Part shown: positions 7,918 through 16,918 of the stretch, one piece after another
Position numbering within the stretch: the stretch's first letter is position 1
How the letters are laid out: every line of letters begins with the position of its first letter
Assembly: GCA_910584325.1 (NCBI GenBank)
Contig: CAJTZH010000041.1
Location: 1-23,329, forward strand
Source: an uncultured Lachnospiraceae bacterium
GTDB taxonomy: Bacteria > Bacillota > Clostridia > Lachnospirales > Lachnospiraceae
Length of the DNA: 23,329 nucleotides
Direction of reading: 5' to 3'
The notes under the pieces: model-generated
Databases searched by the model: none
What the model saw: only the letters and a program-made list of their open reading frames with translations
What the model was told of the DNA's origin: nothing
Made by a program: the position numbers and the translations under genes

Positions 7918-7959
7918 AAAGCGGCTGCCGCACTAAGTAATTAGTGTAGCAGCCGCTTT
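7918..7959. terminator. Bidirectional terminator shared by pfp and tkt (hairpin family member 2)
   Basis: AAAGCGGCTGC (7918-7928) pairs perfectly with GCAGCCGCTTT (7949-7959), and CACTAA with TTAGTG inside, separated by a two-base internal loop and a GTAA loop. The plus strand continues CCTTTTTACTTTT and the minus strand TTTATTTT, so it can stop both convergent transcripts. The minus-strand 3' arm has the shared TGCGGCAGCC core. Confidence 0.9.
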
Positions 7960-7970
7960 CCTTTTTACTT

Positions 7971-9959
7971 TTACATAATACTCTTTACAACAGCAACAAC
8001 ATTTTCTACCGTAAATCCAAAATGCTCAAAAAGTTTCGTCGCAGAACCGGAAGCTCCAAAGGTCTTCATACCTACATACGCGCCGTCCAGACCGACATAT
8101 TTACCCCAGCCAAACTCTGAAAGAGCTTCAATTGCAACTCTTTTACGAACGCTTTTTGGAAGAACAGACTCTTTGTATTCCTCGCTCTGCTGTTCAAAGA
8201 CGTCCATAGACGGCATACTGACAACGCTCACGTCAATACCCTGCCCCAGAAGTACTTTCTTTGCTTCAACAGCAAGGGATACTTCGGAGCCCGATGCCAT
8301 CAGTATCACGTCCGGAATATCCTTGTTCGATTTATCAATGACATAACCGCCCTTTAACGCTTCCTTTCCGCTTCCCGGCATCTGCGGAAGATTTTGTCTT
8401 GAAAGAACAAGCGCGGTCGGCGTTTTTTCTGACTGTATCGCATACTGCCATGCTGCTGCCGTCTCCTTATAATCACACGGACGGTAAATTGTAAAGTTAG
8501 GCATTGCGCGGAACATGGCAAGCTGTTCAATCGGTTCATGGGTAGGTCCGTCTTCGCCTACGCCGATACTGTCATGCGTCAATACAAATGTCAAAGGCAC
8601 GCCCATAATGGAAGACAATCTTGCCATTGGCTTTACATAATCGCTGAATACGAAAAATGTTGATACAAACGCTCTCAAACCGCCATGCAGCATAATACCG
8701 TTTCCGATTGCCGTCATGGCAAGCTCTCTTACGCCAAAGTGAAGATTACATCCCTCATAGGAATCTTTTGAGAAATCTCCCTTACCATTCATATAAGTCT
8801 TTGTAGACGGTGATAAATCAGCCGCACCACCTACCAGATTCGGCATTGCGTCCTTAATTTTATTTATCAGCTTTCCGGATACATTTCTTGTCGCCTCGGC
8901 TTTATCTTCATGCGCCCAATATGCTTCTGATTCAAATAATTCGTCTATGTAACTTTCATCAAAATGCTTATCCCAAAGTTCTTTCATTTCCGGGAACTTT
9001 TCACAATATTCCGCAAACATGGTTTTCCATGCATCTTCCGCCTTTGCATTGTTTTTTGCAGCCGCTTTGTAGTTATCATACACTTCCTGCGGAACAAAGA
9101 ACGGTTCTTCGGACGGCCAGCCAAGTTCTTTACGAAGCGCCGCAACATTTTCTACGCCAAGCGGCTCTCCATGGGCACTTGATTTACCCTGTTTTGCCGG
9201 ACAACCGTATCCAATCTGTGTTTTAACAGTAATGAAAGACGGACGGCTCTTATCGGCTTTCGCTGTTTCAATTGCCTTGCCGATTGCCTCAAGGTCTGTT
9301 CCATCCTCTACCGTTATTGTCTGGAATCCAAACGCCTCCATTCTCTTCTGCACATTCTCAGTAAACGCGATATCCGTACTTCCTTCAATCGAAATCCGGT
9401 TTGAATCATATAAAACAATTAACTTTGAAAGTCCAAGCGTACCTGCAAGAGAAAATGCTTCGGATGAAATACCCTCCATCATACAGCCGTCTCCGCCCAG
9501 CGCAAACGTGTAATGATCCACTACCGGATAACCTTCTTTGTTAAATACTGCCGCAAGATGCGCCTCTGCTGCCGCCATGCCAACCGCCATCGCCATACCT
9601 GCGCCAAGAGGCCCTGTTGTCGCCTCAATGCCTGCCGTATGTTTGTATTCCGGATGTCCCGGCGTCAAAGAACCAAACTGTCTGAATTGCGCAATATCCT
9701 CTGTCTTCAAATCTCCGTACCCGAACAAATGCAGCAGTGAGTAAAGTAACATAGAACCATGACCGCCGGACAGAACAAATCTGTCACGATCCGCCCAGTC
9801 CGGATCCGCCGGATTATGCTTCATATGCTTTGCCCATAACTCATATGCCATAGGCGCCGCCCCCAAAGGAAGTCCCGGATGTCCTGAATTAGCCTTCTGA
9901 ATTGCATCTGCAGAAAGTATTCTTATTGCATTTACAGACATATTGTCAATCGTATTCAT
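7971..9959 (-). CDS. tkt: Transketolase
   Basis: A 662-residue thiamine-diphosphate enzyme moving two-carbon units between sugar phosphates in the non-oxidative pentose phosphate pathway. Full length for the family. Seen: His27 in SGHPGLPLG, His67 in SGGHGSM, the GDG...N cofactor and metal motif (GDGCMMEG 156-163 with Asn187 in YDSNRIS), His263 in SAHGEPLG, and the pyrimidine-domain GVRELAM with the catalytic Glu. The ATG at 9959 is preceded by AGGAGG. Its start is only 31 bases after the stop of the 806-residue protein gene, with no terminator or promoter seen between them, so the two are probably co-transcribed. It ends at the terminator shared with pfp. Confidence 0.96.
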   Translation of the reverse strand: MNTIDNMSVNAIRILSADAIQKANSGHPGLPLGAAPMAYELWAKHMKHNPADPDWADRDRFVLSGGHGSMLLYSLLHLFGYGDLKTEDIAQFRQFGSLTPGHPEYKHTAGIEATTGPLGAGMAMAVGMAAAEAHLAAVFNKEGYPVVDHYTFALGGDGCMMEGISSEAFSLAGTLGLSKLIVLYDSNRISIEGSTDIAFTENVQKRMEAFGFQTITVEDGTDLEAIGKAIETAKADKSRPSFITVKTQIGYGCPAKQGKSSAHGEPLGVENVAALRKELGWPSEEPFFVPQEVYDNYKAAAKNNAKAEDAWKTMFAEYCEKFPEMKELWDKHFDESYIDELFESEAYWAHEDKAEATRNVSGKLINKIKDAMPNLVGGAADLSPSTKTYMNGKGDFSKDSYEGCNLHFGVRELAMTAIGNGIMLHGGLRAFVSTFFVFSDYVKPMARLSSIMGVPLTFVLTHDSIGVGEDGPTHEPIEQLAMFRAMPNFTIYRPCDYKETAAAWQYAIQSEKTPTALVLSRQNLPQMPGSGKEALKGGYVIDKSNKDIPDVILMASGSEVSLAVEAKKVLLGQGIDVSVVSMPSMDVFEQQSEEYKESVLPKSVRKRVAIEALSEFGWGKYVGLDGAYVGMKTFGASGSATKLFEHFGFTVENVVAVVKSIM

Positions 9960-9990
9960 TTTATAATCCTCCTAGGCTTTTTGCCCAAAT

Positions 9991-12411
9991 TTATTCTTTA
10001 AAATCAGACTCTACAAGAATTGTATATTCTTTATCACCAACTCTCTTTTTCTTGGCACCTCCGAACAATTTCTTTGATGCACGTTTATTTGCACTCTCAA
10101 CCGCCACGTCGATTACTTCTCTCACGTCCTCAAGACTTACTCCGTCTTCACTTGAATGTATCTCGTCAATACGCAGATATAGCTGCAATAGAGCTTTCTC
10201 GTCAATAACATAACCGCTTTTATCGGCATAGCGTTTACACATCTCCACAAGTTCGTTAACGGTAAACTGCTTGTAAGTCATTCTGTGGTTAAACTTTTCA
10301 AGGAGCTCAGGATTATTCTTTAGCAGCTCGTTAATTTCACTTTCGGAATCCTCAAGAATAACAAGCAGCTCTCTGGTATCGCTCTCTAACACTTCAACCA
10401 ACTCAAGGATACGCTGCCTGTCAATCACACCTGCCTCTTCAATAATAAGCGCGGCGCCTAAAAGTTTACCGATTGAGCGTTCAATTCCCCGCTGGTTTAC
10501 ATTGTCCCCGGATATTCTCGCTATCTTTCTTGTATGGTCGGGATACAGAATATTTAACGCTTTTACCACATTAATGGCAAGCGTCGTCTTATCAGAACTC
10601 CTGTTACCGGAAATAATAATATTGCCGATTCCAGACGTTCCCATCTTATCCTCGTGCTTTGTACTCTCAAAAAATTCTCCAATCTGCGCTTCCAGTCCCG
10701 CCACATAATTATACTTGGTAAAGTAACGCTTTACTTCCATCGGAATTTCATATACTTTATCTATCTCCGGCTGGAACGGACGAAGTACTATCTTATCCTT
10801 AACTGGTGCAGCGATATCTTCCGAATACTCCGGCAAATCCATTCTCGCCTCAAACTGCGCGGCAGCCGTCTCATCCGCAAGCGCAGCCTCTACCATCGCC
10901 ATAGTAGATTCCATATCCTGTGTGCCGTCCGTACGCAAAACACTCCTGTCCATTGTTGCAGCTGCTTCCTGCAACGCGGAATTGATTGCTTCCGTATCTA
11001 CACGAACCGTACTTTCCGTTACTGTATTCTGTTCCGAAACCGGTTCCGGTTTTTCTACTTTCTCTGCCACAGTCTCTACAGGTTGTCTTGCTTCTTCCTT
11101 TTCTTCCTGTAATTCTTCTGTTGCAGCCGTTTCTTTTACTTGTTTTATCTCTTCGTTCTTCTTCTCGTCCAAAGAAGGTGTTTTCTCATCCTGTTCCGTA
11201 ACTGCCGGGATAACCTGCGTCGCTCCAAGATTCTGCTGTAAATTGACAACCTGCGTATCTTCTAAGTTCTGCTGCACCGGAATGGTCTGTGTTGTGTTGA
11301 ATTCCTGCTGTGCCGGAATAACCTGTGTTGCCTCCAGATTCTGCTGCGGAATGCTTTGTGTCACGTACATATCCTGCTGCACCGGGATATTCTGTGTCGC
11401 ATACATGTCCTGCTGTGCCGGAATATCCTGTTCCGTATACATATCCTGCTGCATTGGGATATCCTGTGTCATATACATGTCCTGCTGTGCCGGAATATCC
11501 TGCGTCGCATACATATCCTGCTGCATTGGGATATTCTGCGTCGCGTACATATCCTGCTGCATCGGCATATTCTGGGTTGCATACATATCCTGCTGCGCCG
11601 GGATATCCTGTGTCGCAAATATATCCTGCATCATAATACTCTGGGTTGTATTGAAATTACCGTTCGGAGCATACGCCTGATTTCCTGTCTCAGACATAAT
11701 CTGCTCTACATTAATACCAATTGTATTAGAACCAACCGAAACATTCTGCGGCACACCCTGCCCTTGCGCTAACGGCGCCGTATTTCCTGCCTTTGCATTG
11801 ACCCTGGAAGGACGCGTTCCTGCACCGTTGTTTTGTGCCGGATTCAGAATGGATGCTTTCAGAGCCTGCGCTTTATCTACTACATCCCCGGCTTCAAAAC
11901 GCTCTATAATCCTCGTACAGAAATTAAGGCACTTCTCGTTCTGTTTTGTCTTCGCATACAGTTCGGCAAGTGTATACGCATACTTCTCATCGAGGTCGCG
12001 TTTCATATAATCCTCGAGAATTTTGATTAATTCCGCTTTTTTTGCACCCTGAACCGCTTTTAACTCATAGAGGAGTTCGTATTTTTTACTGTCACGGCCC
12101 GGCATCTGAACATATTCATCGTATAGCTCTTCCGCCTCGTCTATCTCTTCGAGACGGATTGTTACCTTTGTCAGCTTATACAGAAGTTTCTTACCGCCAA
12201 GATTACGATTGTAGGCAAGAATACAGAAATAACGAACATCCTCAAGCTTCCCCACGGACTCGTAGAGATTGATGAGCATTGCTATATATTTCCAGTCTTT
12301 CAGGCGTTTAAAATCCATCTTATCCGCAATTTTAACTGCTTCTTCATAGTTTTGCTTCAAATACAATTTTCTAATTTTATCTAAATTACTATAAAAATCA
12401 TTATTATTCAT
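9991..12411 (-). CDS. Unrecognised multidomain protein: helical TPR-like N-terminus, TQ minisatellite repeat, degenerate AAA (CbxX/SpoVK-like) C-terminus
   Basis: I do not recognise this 806-residue soluble protein as a named family. Residues 1-190 are helical and TPR-like (EEAVKIAD, LEEIDEAEELYDEY, YTLAELYAKTKQNEKCLNF). Residues about 190-250 are low complexity. Residues 252-404 hold twelve consecutive copies of a 12-residue unit, QDMYATQNIPMQ and variants, each with Thr-Gln except one (TEQ). An acidic, Lys/Glu-rich linker follows (405-550). Residues about 568-806 resemble AAA modules of the CbxX/CfxQ/SpoVK group, including NNPELLEKF near 699-707. The Walker A is SGNRSSDKTT (601-610), with Asp607 replacing the usual Gly but Lys608 and Thr609 retained. 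The Walker B-like segment is ALIIEEAG (Glu658-Glu659), and the expected arginine-finger area has no clear LRSRF. It has its own promoter and precedes tkt. It occupies the site downstream of jetC where jetD might be expected, but shows no Toprim or nuclease motif. Confidence 0.85.
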   Translation of the reverse strand: MNNNDFYSNLDKIRKLYLKQNYEEAVKIADKMDFKRLKDWKYIAMLINLYESVGKLEDVRYFCILAYNRNLGGKKLLYKLTKVTIRLEEIDEAEELYDEYVQMPGRDSKKYELLYELKAVQGAKKAELIKILEDYMKRDLDEKYAYTLAELYAKTKQNEKCLNFCTRIIERFEAGDVVDKAQALKASILNPAQNNGAGTRPSRVNAKAGNTAPLAQGQGVPQNVSVGSNTIGINVEQIMSETGNQAYAPNGNFNTTQSIMMQDIFATQDIPAQQDMYATQNMPMQQDMYATQNIPMQQDMYATQDIPAQQDMYMTQDIPMQQDMYTEQDIPAQQDMYATQNIPVQQDMYVTQSIPQQNLEATQVIPAQQEFNTTQTIPVQQNLEDTQVVNLQQNLGATQVIPAVTEQDEKTPSLDEKKNEEIKQVKETAATEELQEEKEEARQPVETVAEKVEKPEPVSEQNTVTESTVRVDTEAINSALQEAAATMDRSVLRTDGTQDMESTMAMVEAALADETAAAQFEARMDLPEYSEDIAAPVKDKIVLRPFQPEIDKVYEIPMEVKRYFTKYNYVAGLEAQIGEFFESTKHEDKMGTSGIGNIIISGNRSSDKTTLAINVVKALNILYPDHTRKIARISGDNVNQRGIERSIGKLLGAALIIEEAGVIDRQRILELVEVLESDTRELLVILEDSESEINELLKNNPELLEKFNHRMTYKQFTVNELVEMCKRYADKSGYVIDEKALLQLYLRIDEIHSSEDGVSLEDVREVIDVAVESANKRASKKLFGGAKKKRVGDKEYTILVESDFKE
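11200..11658 (-). repeat. In-frame 36-bp minisatellite coding twelve or thirteen TQ-containing units
   Basis: The repeat period is 36 bases (12 codons), with one 33-base unit (QDMYVTQSIPQ). The consensus is QDMYATQ[ND]IP[AMV]Q. Units nearest the N-terminus are most alike; the last four (QNLEATQ, QEFNTTQ, QNLEDTQ, QNLGATQ) have drifted to another subtype, as expected if copies expand at one end. Every unit keeps the reading frame, so copy number can vary without breaking the protein. Confidence 0.9.
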
Positions 12412-12444
12412 GAATTATGCCACCTTCTGCATATAGTTATGGTT

Positions 12445-12473
12445 AGTTTAGCACACTCTATAGTTGTTGTCAA
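12445..12473 (-). promoter_or_regulatory. Sigma-A promoter of the 806-residue protein gene (and probably tkt)
   Basis: The minus strand has a perfect TTGACA (12468-12473), 17 bases, then TAAACT (12445-12450). Transcription would start near 12438, 27 bases before the ATG at 12411. AGAAGGTGG upstream of the ATG serves as ribosome site. This promoter separates the gene from the jet operon. Confidence 0.7.
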
Positions 12474-12491
12474 AATTTTCGACGAAATTCT

Positions 12492-12508
12492 TGTAACAAT
12501 TTTGTAAT
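12492..12508 (+). promoter_or_regulatory. Second exact WalR-type direct repeat, in reverse orientation to its gene
   Basis: The plus strand reads TGTAAC-AATTT-TGTAAT, again fitting TGTWAH-N5-TGTWAH. It ends 18 bases upstream of the -35 of the 806-residue protein gene but points away from it. It lies in a very A/T-rich stretch after the jetC stop, so a chance match is more likely here than at the M23 gene. Confidence 0.35.
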
Positions 12509-12541
12509 ATTTTAAATAATTTTCATATAAAATCAAAAAAT

Positions 12542-15500
12542 TTAGAATAAACTCTCCTGTGTATATTCAAGCCTCGTATATTCCATCTCCTCGTTCTGCA
12601 CCTGGCTGCGGTAATCGACAACGACTGTCTGCTGCCTTCCGTTCACCATTTTCTGTCCCAGAACATAATTCACGTCAAATCTGCCCGTAATTGCCGGAGT
12701 CGCGCCTCTTGCCGGAACAATGAGCTGAACATGATTCGTCTTTAACAGTTTAAAAATCGGTTCCCAGATATAAATATCCTTGGCAGCGCCAAACGGATTA
12801 TCGATAAAGACAACTTTCCCTATGGATGAAACTTCCTTCCCGGCTGCGTTGATATTTGAAATATAATTAATAACGGCAACCAGAAATTGGATATAAATAC
12901 CCTGCGACTGTCCCGTACTGCCCACAGCTTCCTCGTAGCGAAGGTAACGGCTCTGTTCCTTAATACGTTCTCTTTTATACAGATTCAATTTAATGCTGTT
13001 CATATCCGTAACAATAACTGAAAATAACTTTTTCCATGAAAGCCTGCCACGGATATATGTTATTCGTTCTTCGTCCGTCTTAAAACTTTCACAGAACGCT
13101 ACTGTATCATTAATATACGCCGACATTCTTTCCTTATAAAATTCTTCCTTTACATACGGAACAGACAACCCTATCATGGTAATCACTTCGTTATCCAATG
13201 TGATTCGTGATAATTTCGGAAGTCTGTCCAGCTCAGACTTGATATTGGCGCAGGTCTGGATACAGCGGTTCTCAAAACTGTCCTTAATGCGTTCCATATC
13301 GTCAATACCTTTTCCGACACGCTCCTTTTCCAACAGGATACATTCACAGGTTCCTTTAATGTTTTCAGTCATCATGTCTATCTGTGAAACACTTTCAGGA
13401 ACATCAACGCTTCTTTCAATCTCCTCCGCGAGTTCAAATGCGCTGCATTCTTTTAAACTGTCTGTAATACGGCGCTTTTCTTTCAAAAATTCTTCACGCT
13501 TTTTATACTCATTGCGGACAAGCTTCTCATAAGCTTTCTGAATGATTTCATAATCTTTTAGACTTTCCTCCGTAACAGCCTCCTGCGTCGTAATGTTCGC
13601 GGGTACAACAACCCCGGCGCTTTGTAACATGCGTTCAATGTCGCGCTGTATTATGGAAACATCCGTTAAATATCTGTTTATCTTTTTCTCTTCTTTGTCA
13701 TAACCGGAAATGTTTTCGCGGAGCGCTTTCTTTGCCGCCGTATGTTCCGAAATAAATTTTGCGGTATTTTCACAATCAAAAAATACTACTTCGCCATACT
13801 TCTCCTCTATCGCGCCGACTGCGTGTGAAAGACTTCCTTCCATACGGTTAAGCTGCGCATTTTGCGCTTCATTCTCCTGTCTCAGCCCACAAAGCGTTTC
13901 ACGGATTTCTGACAAACGTTCCTGCAGCCTGACGCTGTTTTCTCCCTCCGTATCCGTTTTCCGCGCCAACTCGTCCACGGTAAATCCCCGTTTTTGTATT
14001 TCCCTGAGGGCTTTAGAAATCGCTTCGTCATATGCCTGTATTAACGTTTTCTTATCCGTAACATCCACATTCCTGCCATATAGTGCCGAAACAAGCCCAT
14101 TGAACCGTACCAGCAGTTCTTCATAGGAAATATCCTCTAAAGAAGCGGTGACGTTTTCCTTATAGTACGGCTCAAATACATCATGCCACTGCAATTTTAT
14201 CTTTTCCAGCAAAGCGGTTGTTCTCTCTGCTTTTTCCTTTTGTACCCGCAGACTTTCATTACACTTCTGAATGCTGATGCCGTACTGCACTCCGAGATTT
14301 CTTGCCCTACTGCAGGCTTCCATCATTTCCTTCTGATTCTGATACTGTAATTTTAAAGACTCGTTTATTTTTTTTATTTTTTCAAGTTTCCACAGACGCT
14401 CGCGCAGTGCCGCAGACCTCTGCCTCTTTTCCTTCATGGCGGCTTCCGTTTCAGCAAACGCTTTTTTCAGTGTATCGAGTTCCTTCCCGGATGCCAGACT
14501 TTCCTGCTTTAAACTTTCCCGTTCTATTTCCAGACGACCGATTTCCTCCATCATACTTTCACCGCGTTCCCCGGTACACTCCAGCATATACAGATAATCA
14601 TTCCACAAAACTTCCTGCTTTCTCTTCAGATTTCTGTAATTCTCTTCTAATCCTTCCAGTTCATCCTGAGCATGAAGAATCTCCGCCTGAACCAGTTCCG
14701 GATTCATCAGAAAAGATAAATCCTTTGTTCCGAAAACCATATAATCAACACTCGTAGAATGCCTCGTATCCCGCAAAATTGTTTCGCTGATAATCGGCAC
14801 AATATAAGAGCAGTGCGTAAATTTCTGTAAATTCCTGTCTGCACGGATGCGTTCAAAATCACCTTTTACAACAAAGCTGTAATCGAGAAAAGGTACTCTC
14901 CTTGCGACATCGCGCTGCTGCGCCGGTGAAAGTGTCGCGTACCAGTTATAACCATACAGCACATCCTCGCCGTACGTTTCAAAAAGATACTGCTCCACCT
15001 GTCTATATTGTTCCCCATCAAGTACGTATCTTCCTTCGGAAAGATTTGTCATATATTCTTTCATGGCATGAATTTTAACATCCACTTCCGCACCTTGCGA
15101 AACCGTACTCTTATAAATATTATAAATAACAGTCGTTAATTTTTTTAAATCCGTCTCACCGTAAACTGCCGCCAGTGAATTGACCTTATCCATATTCGTA
15201 TCGGAATCATTTTGATTTTTGTGAAAACTTTCCAAATCATGGGACAAAACCCTCTGTTCGACTTCCAGCTGCAACCCTCTTTTTTCCAGCATTTTCCGCC
15301 TCGCAGACATCTCTTCCAGAATATTCTGATTCTTTAAAATTTCTTCTTCGTTAACCGCAATTGTTTCCTGAAGTTGTTCAATATCTTCCCCCACATTCTC
15401 CACGACAAGAACGCCTGCTTCCTGCGCGAGGTTCTTTAACTCTTCCTCCTTGTGCAAAAGTTCCTCTTTGCAGCCGTCTATACGGCTCTCTAAAACGCCT

Positions 15501-16918
15501 GCTCTTATTTGTGCCTCTTCTTTTCCGTTCTTTACGCGCATATACTCTTCTTCAAGTTTCTCGCGCGCCGATACATATTCTTTTAATTGTTCCTGCAGCA
15601 TCCTCTTCTTGTCCCCAAGAAGCAGATGCGCTTTTGCCGCAAGCTGATAAATCTCACCATAAACGTCACTGCTGCCGCGCCGGCTGTTATCCATGGAAAG
15701 CTGGACTTCCTGCTTTAAATCCTGATACCGCTTCATTTCGTCATAAGCGTCCACACACTCGGCAAAAAGTATTCTCTTCCCGACTTCACTCTCCTCACAA
15801 ACAAGACGGCTGATTTTATCCGCAAATTCTTGCGCCAGCGTTTTCAGCTGTAAAAGTTCCCTGCGGTCGTCCAGAACTTTCGCGATTAGTATCTGCTTGT
15901 CTTCTTCCTCATAGGCATTTACCGCCTCTTCTTTCTTTTTTGCGTTTTGCAGCATCTTTTCGGAAAAAACATCCGAAAGTTTTGTACAAATGGCAAATTT
16001 ATTCAAAAGCTGATTCTTTAATTGCTCTTTCCCCTCCTGATATGTTTTAAAGGAACGTATATTTTCGGACAACTCGCCCATCAGTTCAATCTGTCTGTCA
16101 AATACACTGATTTCTTCTTTTTTCCGGGACAACTCAATAATTCTGTCCTTTATATCAAGAAGCGTCTTTGCCATTCCCTCATCTTCAAAACTGCTGCCAA
16201 TCTGATTATGAAACGACTTTTGTATAATTTCTTCTATCAGCAAATCCTCAACAACTTTGCGTCCCGTCCTATAGTTATTTTCAAAATATGCTCTGACATG
16301 CCCCTCCGTCTTGTTGATGCCGCGGATAATCTCCCATTCACTTTCAAACAGTCCGTATCTGCCGATAAAATTCTGATAGTCGCCTTTTCTTTCGAAAATG
16401 TGCACTTCCACACCGCGGTCCCTTTTCTCTAAATCGCGCAGATAACTCTTTAAACCGTTATATGTAATTCTCTCGCCGTCCTTTGCAAGCGGCAGATTTC
16501 TAATATCATTGTCCCCAAATTCCCTATAAAAAATGCAATAATTAAAATATTCAATATTTGCTGATTCCCGTAATGCGTCCTCTCCCGTATCTTTTCCTTT
16601 TCTGGCACAAAATCCTGTCATCATGTATTTAAAGTTATCTCTCTGATAGCAGGAATCGAGCTTCCACTCGATAAGAGAATGAATTGTATTACTTCCGCCT
16701 GTGGTCCGGAACAGCTTCTCAACAGGCTGTTTCTCGTCAAGCGTACAATTCGGTATCAGATTCTGCAAAAGAAGAAGCATCAGCACGCTTTTACCGCCGC
16801 CGTTCGCCAAATCGTAAATCGTATTTTTGCAGGAAAAACGCATCATGAAATCATCATAAAACTGCGTACCAAAATTGTATTTAACATTGTTCACTCTTAT
16901 ACGGTTTATATGCGGCAT
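12542..16918 (-). CDS. jetC: SMC-like ATPase of a Wadjet/Mks-type complex (JetC-like)
   Basis: A 1458-residue condensin-type motor expected to load on DNA with JetA and JetB and extrude or compact it. The N-terminal head has the ATP-binding loop DLANGGGKSVLM (36-47; Lys43, Ser44). Two long charged coiled-coil arms (about 250-590 and 740-1250) flank a hinge-like globular region (about 590-720, including LSPAQQRDVARRVPFLDYSFVVKGDF). The C-terminal head has an ABC signature-like STGQSQG (1334-1340) and Walker B VVFIDNPFGAA (1369-1379) with Asp1373. The residue after it is Asn1374, where most SMC and Rad50 proteins have a catalytic Glu. ATG at 16918 overlaps the jetB stop by one base (TGATG), with AGGAGGAG upstream, so translation is coupled. 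Similar to type II JetC; MukB and SbcC are more distant alternatives. No jetD follows. Confidence 0.87.
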   Translation of the reverse strand: MPHINRIRVNNVKYNFGTQFYDDFMMRFSCKNTIYDLANGGGKSVLMLLLLQNLIPNCTLDEKQPVEKLFRTTGGSNTIHSLIEWKLDSCYQRDNFKYMMTGFCARKGKDTGEDALRESANIEYFNYCIFYREFGDNDIRNLPLAKDGERITYNGLKSYLRDLEKRDRGVEVHIFERKGDYQNFIGRYGLFESEWEIIRGINKTEGHVRAYFENNYRTGRKVVEDLLIEEIIQKSFHNQIGSSFEDEGMAKTLLDIKDRIIELSRKKEEISVFDRQIELMGELSENIRSFKTYQEGKEQLKNQLLNKFAICTKLSDVFSEKMLQNAKKKEEAVNAYEEEDKQILIAKVLDDRRELLQLKTLAQEFADKISRLVCEESEVGKRILFAECVDAYDEMKRYQDLKQEVQLSMDNSRRGSSDVYGEIYQLAAKAHLLLGDKKRMLQEQLKEYVSAREKLEEEYMRVKNGKEEAQIRAGVLESRIDGCKEELLHKEEELKNLAQEAGVLVVENVGEDIEQLQETIAVNEEEILKNQNILEEMSARRKMLEKRGLQLEVEQRVLSHDLESFHKNQNDSDTNMDKVNSLAAVYGETDLKKLTTVIYNIYKSTVSQGAEVDVKIHAMKEYMTNLSEGRYVLDGEQYRQVEQYLFETYGEDVLYGYNWYATLSPAQQRDVARRVPFLDYSFVVKGDFERIRADRNLQKFTHCSYIVPIISETILRDTRHSTSVDYMVFGTKDLSFLMNPELVQAEILHAQDELEGLEENYRNLKRKQEVLWNDYLYMLECTGERGESMMEEIGRLEIERESLKQESLASGKELDTLKKAFAETEAAMKEKRQRSAALRERLWKLEKIKKINESLKLQYQNQKEMMEACSRARNLGVQYGISIQKCNESLRVQKEKAERTTALLEKIKLQWHDVFEPYYKENVTASLEDISYEELLVRFNGLVSALYGRNVDVTDKKTLIQAYDEAISKALREIQKRGFTVDELARKTDTEGENSVRLQERLSEIRETLCGLRQENEAQNAQLNRMEGSLSHAVGAIEEKYGEVVFFDCENTAKFISEHTAAKKALRENISGYDKEEKKINRYLTDVSIIQRDIERMLQSAGVVVPANITTQEAVTEESLKDYEIIQKAYEKLVRNEYKKREEFLKEKRRITDSLKECSAFELAEEIERSVDVPESVSQIDMMTENIKGTCECILLEKERVGKGIDDMERIKDSFENRCIQTCANIKSELDRLPKLSRITLDNEVITMIGLSVPYVKEEFYKERMSAYINDTVAFCESFKTDEERITYIRGRLSWKKLFSVIVTDMNSIKLNLYKRERIKEQSRYLRYEEAVGSTGQSQGIYIQFLVAVINYISNINAAGKEVSSIGKVVFIDNPFGAAKDIYIWEPIFKLLKTNHVQLIVPARGATPAITGRFDVNYVLGQKMVNGRQQTVVVDYRSQVQNEEMEYTRLEYTQESLF

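Noticed and set aside
11200..11658. Possible CRISPR array because of regular 36-bp spacing
   Set aside because: There are no unique spacers; units are contiguous, drift gradually and keep a protein reading frame.
10922..11680. 252-codon plus-strand frame rich in Cys and Ile repeats
   Set aside because: It is the antisense shadow of the minisatellite in the 806-residue protein; its repeats follow from the 36-bp unit.
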